34,766 bases of DNA from assembly GCF_000365305.1 (NCBI RefSeq), contig NZ_CM001841.1, positions 2,783,022 to 2,817,787 of the forward strand, written 5' to 3'. The DNA comes from Dickeya dianthicola NCPPB 453. Lineage in GTDB: Bacteria; Pseudomonadota; Gammaproteobacteria; Enterobacterales; Enterobacteriaceae. Under the pieces are notes generated by a model. That model searched no databases. It was not told the origin of the DNA and saw nothing but the letters and a program-made list of their open reading frames with translations. Both the position numbers and the translations under genes were made by a program. Positions 15,495 to 21,851 of this stretch are shown one piece after another (positions within the stretch are counted from its first letter, which is position 1; each line of letters starts with the position of its first letter).

Positions 15495-15689
15495 ATGTCA
15501 TCTCATCAGTTATTGCGTCTGAGACAAGTGGAAGAAAAAACCGGCCTGAAGCGCTCGCAAATCTATTTGTATATGAAAGACGGAACCTTTCCGGCCTCAA
15601 TAAAGATTGGTCCCGCCAGCGTGGCCTGGCTCGAATCTGAAATTGACGAATGGATTAACTTCAAATTAGCCAACCGGTTAACACGCTGA
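15495..15689 (+). CDS. alpA: AlpA-family excisionase/transcriptional regulator
   Basis: This 64-residue protein has a MerR-like winged helix-turn-helix domain: LLRLRQVEEKTGLKRSQIYL, YMKDGTFPASIKIGPASVAW, and LESEIDEWI. This is the standard AlpA pattern. AlpA proteins act on excision and on integrase expression in P4-like phages and ICEs. The ATG at 15495 is preferred over an upstream in-frame one because GGAGG lies about six bases before it and the protein then begins at the usual family position. It heads a compact operon with the DUF2857 gene 16 bases downstream. Confidence 0.9.
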   Translation: MSSHQLLRLRQVEEKTGLKRSQIYLYMKDGTFPASIKIGPASVAWLESEIDEWINFKLANRLTR

Positions 15690-15705
15690 TGGAGGATATC
15701 GCCTT

Positions 15706-16290
15706 ATGATCCCCTCATTGAATTACGCGGTATTAACACATGCCCTTGCTGCGCTTAAGGACGGTAATTTTCATTATTGTGAAACGTTAGGGTTCACATT
15801 TGACGAATTAAATGCCCTCAATCAGCTCTCCCTCGACGAACTGTTTATCGTCAGCCGGGCATCAGCGCAATTTATGGCGGTCACTGTCCGCCATGACGTC
15901 CTACAGCAGATTCTGACGTTATCCCGCAAGGAAGCGCTGCGCCAACAGCAGATTAACCGTGCCATCCGGTTAGGGGGCTCAATCGCTCTCCTGCACCACT
16001 TCTTTGGCCTCACCTCAAACGAGGTTTGCACTCATCGCCGGCTATTGGGTGTCACCATCCCTTATGGCCGAACGCCCATCCCCGATGAAGCCATTGATGC
16101 CGAAATCTGGCGGTTATGGCAGAAAAGCCGACCTGCAAACCTTGAAACGCCTAACGCACTGGAAGTGATGATGCAGATCACCGAAGCGTTATCGTCGCGG
16201 GAGGAAGCGCCTTCGCTCACCGTTGTCTGGAACCGTATCACCCTTTGCGAAAAGGAAGCACTGAACAGGAGGACATCACATGCCGGATGA
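15706..16290 (+). CDS. DUF2857 domain protein
   Basis: This 194-residue cytoplasmic protein resembles DUF2857 family members found on ICEs and genomic islands downstream of AlpA-type regulators. Features include YAVLTHALAALKDGNFHYCE, ALNQLSLDELFIVSRASAQF, a basic segment RQQQINRAIRLGGSIALLHH, and EIWRLWQKS. The family has no established biochemical role; the FGLTSNEVCTHRRLLG segment could be a helix-turn-helix. Its end overlaps the next gene by 11 bases, so the genes are cotranscribed. Confidence 0.78.
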   Translation: MIPSLNYAVLTHALAALKDGNFHYCETLGFTFDELNALNQLSLDELFIVSRASAQFMAVTVRHDVLQQILTLSRKEALRQQQINRAIRLGGSIALLHHFFGLTSNEVCTHRRLLGVTIPYGRTPIPDEAIDAEIWRLWQKSRPANLETPNALEVMMQITEALSSREEAPSLTVVWNRITLCEKEALNRRTSHAG

Positions 16291-16489
16291 GATCGATCGC
16301 GATCAGGAATTTAATGAGCAACGACTGGAAGAAATGATTGAACAGAATCGTTTCAAACCAGCAACCACGCCTTCATTACATTACTGTCGTTTGTGCGGTG
16401 AGCCCATTCCCGAGCAGCGACGGCAAACTCTGCCGGGCGTGACAACCTGCACGGAATGCCAGACTATTCTTGAACGCCGTCAGCGCTGA
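16280..16489 (+). CDS. DksA/TraR C4-type zinc-finger protein
   Basis: This 69-residue protein of the short phage/plasmid TraR type has an N-terminal acidic helix (DRDQEFNEQRLEEMIEQNRF) and a four-cysteine zinc finger, CRLCGEPIPEQRR then CTECQTILERRQR. TraR proteins bind in the RNA polymerase secondary channel and mimic ppGpp with DksA. GGAGG lies upstream of the ATG, inside the end of the DUF2857 gene. A terminator follows, so it is the last gene of the alpA operon. Confidence 0.9.
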   Translation: MPDEIDRDQEFNEQRLEEMIEQNRFKPATTPSLHYCRLCGEPIPEQRRQTLPGVTTCTECQTILERRQR

Positions 16490-16505
16490 TAATATGCAAG
16501 AATAT

Positions 16506-16538
16506 GCGCGGAGAAACGCACCTCTCTGCGCGTTTTTA
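16506..16538 (+). terminator. Rho-independent terminator of the alpA operon
   Basis: GCGCGGAGA (16506-16514) pairs with TCTCTGCGC (16523-16531), nine pairs with one G-U, and is followed by GTTTTTATT. It lies 17 bases past the zinc-finger stop codon. Confidence 0.85.
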
Positions 16539-16763
16539 TTATCCAAATAAATATTATGCGAATTATACGCAATACAATATTAAGCAGAAGCCTGTCAATA
16601 TTATAACTTATTTGTATTTTCTCAGACCTGATCTGGCAACATACTTTTCAGAAACCGGTTAAACCTGACAATCGGCAACGAGCGAGAAACGGACGTTGAT
16701 AGATTGGTGTATTAGGTTATTAAATAAGCTAACATCTGGTTAACAAGTAATTGGAAGGAAAAA

Positions 16764-17540
16764 ATGAAAATAAATGCTGGTACTCTCCTAGACTATCTGA
16801 ACGCAACATTTGAAAATTCGAGTGATCATGCACAAGAACATCCTCAGCTAATGTATATGGTTCTTCAGATGGACCTGATATTTCAAGAAGAGCTTTTTGG
16901 CCATGAATTTGATGTGAACCCTATTGCTGGCTTTCTAGCAATGAATTCCTATACGATGCTGCTGAGTGCAGTACGACAGGCGCTATCTGGACACATTGTA
17001 ACAATTTTTCCGATCGTTCGTACTGCACTTGAATCAGCCTGTTATGCCTACCTTATAGCTCATGACGATAAAATGGGAAAAATTTGGTTAAACAGACACT
17101 CTTCAGAGAGCTCACTTCAGAAATGCCGCAAAATGTTCACTGTGAAGAAAGCTTCAAATGAATTAAATTCCATTTCGCCTGAGATGGCTGAATATGTTGT
17201 AGCTAATTATGAGGCTGCAATTGATTTGGGTGCACATCCAAACCGAAAAGCTGTGTTTAATCATTTGACGGACGATGCCAGCCTCTATGGCTTTGAGCTT
17301 ACCGGTGTTTACGGACGAAATAGCTGGCATGTGAACTACGCGCTACTTGTCTGTACGGAAGTAGGTCAGGCAATTGCATTCCTGCTTGCTGCATCTGCCA
17401 AAAATCACCCTCTAATTCATGATCACTTAGATGTGTTCACGAACTGGCTTGATGAAAAGAATCGGATCGCTGATGAACTCAATGGTGAACCTATAAACTA
17501 CACTGGACCGATGTATTGTTCAGTTATACCACCAGCGTAA
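16764..17540 (+). CDS. Hypothetical protein, 258 residues, in defence-like context
   Basis: I do not recognise a named family with confidence. The protein is soluble and largely helical. The segment HIVTIFPIVRTALESACYAY resembles proteins of the DUF5677/DUF6988 kind, in which a helical region carries 'R..lE' and later a His. A later segment reads YGRNSWHVNYALLVCTEVGQ. An RNase-like (HEPN-type) fold is possible but unproven. GGAAGG lies directly before the ATG. It stands between the alpA terminator and the RloC-like gene on the opposite strand. It is lower in GC than the conjugation genes, suggesting separate acquisition. Confidence 0.7.
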   Translation: MKINAGTLLDYLNATFENSSDHAQEHPQLMYMVLQMDLIFQEELFGHEFDVNPIAGFLAMNSYTMLLSAVRQALSGHIVTIFPIVRTALESACYAYLIAHDDKMGKIWLNRHSSESSLQKCRKMFTVKKASNELNSISPEMAEYVVANYEAAIDLGAHPNRKAVFNHLTDDASLYGFELTGVYGRNSWHVNYALLVCTEVGQAIAFLLAASAKNHPLIHDHLDVFTNWLDEKNRIADELNGEPINYTGPMYCSVIPPA

Positions 17541-17660
17541 AAATTAGTCAGTATTTACAGCATTATTGCCAAAGACAAACCTTTGGAGAGTAATATTTAC
17601 TAACAGGTCAATCTTAAGCTCGAGGATAGACATAACAGCCCAATTTCAATGTTTAACATT

Positions 17661-17688
17661 TTGAAACAGTCAAGGACTGTTGTATAGT
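17661..17688 (+). promoter_or_regulatory. Candidate sigma-70 promoter with palindromic operator in the spacer
   Basis: TTGAAA (17661-17666) and TATAGT (17683-17688) are separated by 16 bp. The spacer overlaps a perfect palindrome, AACAGTC-AAG-GACTGTT (17665-17681), placed where a repressor would block RNA polymerase. The promoter faces the 32-residue ORF at 17793. The leader between them contains a perfect hairpin, GCCGACG (17759-17765) with CGTCGGC (17769-17775). Confidence 0.6.
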
Positions 17689-17792
17689 ATATCGGTCACT
17701 TCTTTCCGGACCCTAGTCTCTGCACGATAGTCACGCTTGTACGAGGTGTACGAGGCCAGCCGACGGTTCGTCGGCGTCAAGAGGACTTCGGT

Positions 17793-17891
17793 ATGGAACT
17801 TAAACCAGTGCTGGTTCGCCAGTATATGCGTTTTCGTCTCGGCCGCTGGGAAAGCGTGTGCATGCACACTCGCTCCCTGCCAACCCGTTGA
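17793..17891 (+). CDS. Small basic ORF, 32 residues
   Basis: The ATG has AGAGGA about seven bases upstream. The product begins MELKPVLVRQYMRFRLGRWE and ends in VCMHTRSLPTR. It is rich in Arg and aromatic residues, and has no membrane segment. I do not recognise it. Support comes from a well-placed ribosome-binding site, a promoter with a palindromic operator about 110 bases upstream, and a hairpin just ahead of the ribosome-binding site. Possible roles are a regulated small protein, a leader peptide, or part of a toxin-antitoxin locus. The next gene is on the opposite strand and converges on it, so it cannot lead that gene. Confidence 0.5.
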   Translation: MELKPVLVRQYMRFRLGRWESVCMHTRSLPTR

Positions 17892-17923
17892 TGGATAAAT
17901 CCGGAAGAAGTGACAACTTTATC

Positions 17924-20110
17924 TTAAGCCGTATCTCGACCCATCATCAGTTCATAATGTTCTAAATCCTCGACAGCTTCAAATACGCGTTCAAACCATG
18001 CAAGATAATTCATAACAGATGCGGTTTCGAGAAGCCTGATGTTACGTGCGTCAGCATGCGAATGCCGATTTATATAACGAGCGAATGCCTGAAATCCTGA
18101 CTCACCCCGTTCACGGGCGAGTCTATCGAGTGTCACACTCAGTTTGGCGTGCTTGCCTGAAAAACCGAAGTAATATTCTAGGATCTGCCTCATGGTATTT
18201 GGAATTACAACTGAAGCAACCTGGTCGTCACGAGATTCTCTCAGTACATGCCACATCGCCTGATAATCGTTTAGTAGCGCATTACCTGAAATAAGACTTG
18301 CCACACTGTGGGTACTCTTTGAAACGCGGTATAATAACCATCCAGGGGGTAAACCATTGGCATCTTTTTTTCCCTGAGCAGAAAGCAACATCTCCTGGAA
18401 AAAGAACAAACTGTGAGTAAGTATGATCACTCTCGCGGCAATGTGGCTCTTAATTACACGCTGTTGTATCAATGAAGCAATTTCAAAAATATAGTTTTGC
18501 GACAGGCTAGATATAGGATCATCAATAACTATCAGCTTTTCGCGAACATCATGCTCATCTCGGCTGGTTCTGCCTTCACATGTTTCCAAGAAGTATAAAA
18601 AAGCAATCAGGGTTTTTTCACCTTCGCTTAGAGTATCAAATACTCCCTCATCACTCCCCCTGTCAGGGCGCTCAAGCCTATATGAATCTAGTGCAGCATC
18701 ATGAATAGCGATTTTGAATCCGTTAACACCAAGAGCTTCCAAACCGAAATTGATATTTTCGACAGTGTCACTGCAGTTAATGATTTGAGCATTCAGAGAA
18801 CGTATCTGCTCGAGCAGTTCCTGCAATCGGTCTTGAAGGACTCGCTTATCCCTCTCCAATTCTCTAGATGTTTCAGCCAATTCTCTAAGCTGAGCATCAT
18901 GGCTACTGATAGCATCTGCGGATAGTGCACGAATATGACTACGAAGCCTGTGTCCCATTTGGTTATATTCAGTCTGATAGTTATCCGCCTGGTGGTTATG
19001 AGTAGTTATACGCTCGGCTAATGCAACATATGCATTGTTGAAATTTTTTGCCTCGCTGAGAGTATCGTCCAGTACAATCGGTTCAGAGGGTGCAGAGATT
19101 TTACTTTCAACTAGACGGAGGTTCCCAGACCACTTTTGAATGAGTGCATCTAGTGTGAGTAACACAGGGTCTGTAACGTCAATAAGTGGACAGGCCTGCG
19201 CTTGTGTCCTCCAAAGATTTGCATTGTCGAGCCATATCCTGATTTGTGAAGCAATCGCTTCAAGACGTATCATTTTATCCTCCCAACTGCGATCAAAGAG
19301 AGAAGTAATTTCTCTACGTAGATGACCAGCATCCACTCTGTTCTGGCAGAACGGACAGACATCCTCAGTGAGCCAAGCCCTACCTGCAGCTACCCATTCT
19401 GCATTTCCCAGTTGTGCTATCGCGGTTGCAAGCTGGCTGTCACCTGACGGGACTAATGCCAAAGCCAGCAGGGCAGTATCTTCTTTAGTAATAAGCAACG
19501 TATTCAGTTCAGCTAGCGATGATAAATGGTTGCCTTGACTTGACTGAAGCTGTCGAAAAGCTGCATTTAGCTCTGCTGTTGAAGTATTGACTGTATCTGT
19601 ATGGCTGATGATAGCCTGGTAAAGGCGAGGTCCTTGTTTCACACCGTCCATCAGATCCCACAGAGCTGTCTTTTTAATTTCGGCTACACAGCCCTTAATG
19701 GCTTCTTCGCATTGGGATCTGACGCGCATGACCATTTCATTTTTTTCTTGAAGCTCACTTTCATTAGTCTGGATTCTTACTCTGAATCGACTAATTTCAT
19801 CATCAAGCGCTGCAATCTCCTCTCTTACTGCAGCGTTTTCTTCGCTTAGAGAGAAAACACCTGGCTGGAAAGGTGCACTAAAAATATCTGTTACGTATTC
19901 CTGGCTAAAGACGAGAGTACGCATATCTAACGGAGGGATAAGCGAACAACCAGCAAAATCAGGATGATTAGGCCGGTAAAAATAACCCGAAATGGTAGAC
20001 TTTCCTGCACCATTTTGCCCGTAAATCATGGTAACTGGATTGCTAAAATCAAATACCACTGGCTCCGAGCTACGATAACTTCGCACACCATTTACAGAAA
20101 GAATGCTCAT
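17924..20110 (-). CDS. rloC: RloC-like AAA ATPase with zinc hook and candidate anticodon nuclease domain
   Basis: This 728-residue protein is built like RloC, a phage-defence ribonuclease that cuts tRNA anticodon loops. Visible in order: Walker A GQNGAGKS (31-38); a long coiled coil with a CPFC zinc hook (252-255) between its arms; ABC signature LSEGEKT (494-500); Walker B KLIVIDDP (525-532); H-loop His566 in ILTHS. The C-terminal domain has R641-QIL-E645 and, in YINRHSH, His685 (or His683). Arg and Glu four apart with a downstream His match the PrrC triad Arg320-Glu324-His356. ATPase and hook are certain by sequence; nuclease activity is inferred. AGGGGAG precedes the ATG. No restriction-modification genes, often linked to rloC, are in the window. 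Confidence 0.88.
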   Translation of the reverse strand: MSILSVNGVRSYRSSEPVVFDFSNPVTMIYGQNGAGKSTISGYFYRPNHPDFAGCSLIPPLDMRTLVFSQEYVTDIFSAPFQPGVFSLSEENAAVREEIAALDDEISRFRVRIQTNESELQEKNEMVMRVRSQCEEAIKGCVAEIKKTALWDLMDGVKQGPRLYQAIISHTDTVNTSTAELNAAFRQLQSSQGNHLSSLAELNTLLITKEDTALLALALVPSGDSQLATAIAQLGNAEWVAAGRAWLTEDVCPFCQNRVDAGHLRREITSLFDRSWEDKMIRLEAIASQIRIWLDNANLWRTQAQACPLIDVTDPVLLTLDALIQKWSGNLRLVESKISAPSEPIVLDDTLSEAKNFNNAYVALAERITTHNHQADNYQTEYNQMGHRLRSHIRALSADAISSHDAQLRELAETSRELERDKRVLQDRLQELLEQIRSLNAQIINCSDTVENINFGLEALGVNGFKIAIHDAALDSYRLERPDRGSDEGVFDTLSEGEKTLIAFLYFLETCEGRTSRDEHDVREKLIVIDDPISSLSQNYIFEIASLIQQRVIKSHIAARVIILTHSLFFFQEMLLSAQGKKDANGLPPGWLLYRVSKSTHSVASLISGNALLNDYQAMWHVLRESRDDQVASVVIPNTMRQILEYYFGFSGKHAKLSVTLDRLARERGESGFQAFARYINRHSHADARNIRLLETASVMNYLAWFERVFEAVEDLEHYELMMGRDTA

Positions 20111-20594
20111 ACTTTATCTCCCCTTGAGAATACAGTTTAAATCTCACAATTTATTCGATTTAATCTATGCAACAATGGCCATTACATATATACCTGCAAC
20201 TCTGCCTAGGCATTATTATATTAGGTGGTTTCACTGGCGCTATCGATTAGGTGTAGCCCTGAACCACAAAAGCGCCAATAAAAATCTGACGCAACACATT
20301 GGTTGAAAATAATTACCCCGCTATTCATTTTCTCTCTTATTCCCTTTTTGACTTTCCCATTTCCCACCCGAATGAACTATTGCACGCTAACCCTGCCACC
20401 TTCCCCTGGCGAACGTGATGGACGTGTAGTCGTCCGGGGCCGGTATTGCTCTTTAACAAGTTGGGTCGGGCTGTCACGTAACCACAATTCAGGGTGCCGC
20501 TGAATGTTCTCGCTGACCCGTTGAAACCGGAATGCAGAATCGGGATGTGACCTATTAAGTTAATTCACCATGAGTTTTTATTAAAGGAAATACC
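20111..20594. promoter_or_regulatory. Leader region of the conjugation operon
   Basis: No gene is supported in these 484 bases. The region lies between the divergent RloC-like gene and the first gene of the conjugation operon, so it should hold both promoters; I cannot place the boxes with confidence. Its most distinctive content is a boxA-type element at 20447-20458 preceded by a small hairpin, GGACG (20420-20424) with CGTCC (20431-20435). The distance from boxA to the first start codon (20595) implies a long untranslated leader. Confidence 0.55.
20447..20458 (+). promoter_or_regulatory. boxA antitermination element
   Basis: TGCTCTTTAACA is identical to the boxA core of the E. coli rRNA operon leader, the RNA site bound by NusB and ribosomal protein S10 (NusE) during processive antitermination. 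It sits in the sense orientation upstream of an operon of more than 10 kb, where antitermination would be useful. Function here is inferred. Confidence 0.6.
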
Positions 20595-20828
20595 ATGCGA
20601 AAACCTACCTATCACGTGTTTGTCACGCAGGAAAGCCCGCCCGATTCACGCGGAGAAAAAAACACATTCTGGACCAAGGTCGGCGTGGCCTTCGCCCATC
20701 ATGGTAAACCTGGGTTGAATATCGTCCTGACACCCGGCCTTGCGGTCTCCGGTAAGCTGGTGCTTCTCGAACCTCGGGAGGACGGCGACACACCACCCGA
20801 GCCCGGCACGATGAACGCCCAACCGTAA
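20595..20828 (+). CDS. Small conserved ICE protein, 77 residues
   Basis: This small cytoplasmic protein resembles conserved hypotheticals found on ICEs: MRKPTYHVFVTQES at the start, then FWTKVGVAFAHHGKPGLNIV, then GLAVSGKLVLLEP. The function is not known to me. An AAAGGAA ribosome-binding site precedes the ATG. It is the first gene of the conjugation operon, 70 bases ahead of virB1 and on the same strand, so it is probably expressed with the transfer machinery. Confidence 0.7.
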   Translation: MRKPTYHVFVTQESPPDSRGEKNTFWTKVGVAFAHHGKPGLNIVLTPGLAVSGKLVLLEPREDGDTPPEPGTMNAQP

Positions 20829-20898
20829 CGCACCGTTCCCCCGCCATCGAACAGCCTGATGGCAATCTTGTAACCTGAATGACGTCACCGAGGCAATC

Positions 20899-21546
20899 AT
20901 GCTTTCCCCGACAGCCTTTCTGGCGGCGGCGATGCAGTGTGCCGCCAGCATTCACCCGTCCACCGCGTTTGATGTGGCGAAGGTGGAATCCGGCTTTAAT
21001 CCTTACGCCATCGCTGAAATCGTGCCAAACGACGAGAGAATGCCCGGCAGCGCCGGTGTTATTTCCCATCAGCCCACCAACGATGAAACGGCCGTCAATA
21101 TCATCAACCGGATAGCGGCCAGGGGTCGCCGCTATTCAATCGGGCTGATGCAAATCACCAGCACCCATTTCCGGCATTACGGCGTGACCGCCCGGGCGTT
21201 GTTAGACCCCTGCACCAATCTGTCTGTTTTTGAGCGCATTCTTACCGACTGCTATCAGCGCGGCGGCACGCTGCAACGCGCGCTCAGTTGCTACTACGCC
21301 GGTAATTTCACTGCCGGTCAACAGCCGGAATCCGCCTTTAACCAGACCAGTTATCTCCAGCGTATTGGCTATGCCGTCCCGTCAACGCGGGAAGACCGCA
21401 CGCGTAGTACCACCAGCCAGGCCACGTCAGCAATTCATTACCCGGCCACCGTGCTGCGCGGTGAGCTTGCCGACACCACTACCCCGGTTTCGACCACCCT
21501 GCGCTACCCCAATGCCGTCCTTCGCGGCGATGTATCCCCCCAGTGA
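20899..21546 (+). CDS. virB1: VirB1-like lytic transglycosylase
   Basis: This 215-residue peptidoglycan-cleaving enzyme opens the wall for T4SS assembly. The SLT fold is visible: catalytic Glu in FDVAKVESGFNPYAI (about residue 30), the YSIGLMQITSTHF motif, then LDPCTNLSVFERIL and the ALSCYYAGNF segment. The N-terminus MLSPTAFLAAAMQC is only a weak export signal. The C-terminal tail has two copies of a YPxAVLRG-like unit (YPATVLRGEL and YPNAVLRGDV), which is unusual. GAGGC lies before the ATG. virB2 follows after 13 bases. Confidence 0.92.
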   Translation: MLSPTAFLAAAMQCAASIHPSTAFDVAKVESGFNPYAIAEIVPNDERMPGSAGVISHQPTNDETAVNIINRIAARGRRYSIGLMQITSTHFRHYGVTARALLDPCTNLSVFERILTDCYQRGGTLQRALSCYYAGNFTAGQQPESAFNQTSYLQRIGYAVPSTREDRTRSTTSQATSAIHYPATVLRGELADTTTPVSTTLRYPNAVLRGDVSPQ

Positions 21547-21559
21547 ACCATGAGGAGAG

Positions 21560-21841
21560 ATGACGATGCAAAAACGTAACCACTTACCGGCCTTTTTTCC
21601 CGCCTTCATGTCCGGCCAGACGCTGGCGGCAGGCAGCGGATTTACCAAAGCCAACGACACGCTGAGCAACACCTCCACCGGCCTGCTGGGGCTGGCCGCC
21701 GTCACCATCACACTGGCCACCATGTGGGTGGGTTACAAGGTGCTGTTTGACGGTAAAAGCCTGCATGACATGCGCAACGTCATTATCGGGGCGATCCTGA
21801 TCGTCGGCGCATCCGGCTTTGGCGCGTACTGGGCATCCTAG
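21560..21841 (+). CDS. virB2: VirB2-like major pilin
   Basis: This 93-residue pilin precursor of the VirB T4SS has a basic N-terminus (MTMQKRNH), a leader ending near GQTLAAG, and two hydrophobic helices, TGLLGLAAVTITLATMWVGY and MRNVIIGAILIVGASGFGAY, separated by a short basic loop. This is the standard VirB2/TrbC topology. AGGAG lies about six bases before the first ATG; a second in-frame ATG six bases on is also possible. Confidence 0.9.
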   Translation: MTMQKRNHLPAFFPAFMSGQTLAAGSGFTKANDTLSNTSTGLLGLAAVTITLATMWVGYKVLFDGKSLHDMRNVIIGAILIVGASGFGAYWAS

Positions 21842-21851
21842 GGGAAAACCG

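Noticed and set aside
17676-17700. A LexA (SOS) box overlapping the promoter at 17661-17688
   Set aside because: CTG occurs but the required CAG ten bases later does not. The palindrome present is a different motif.
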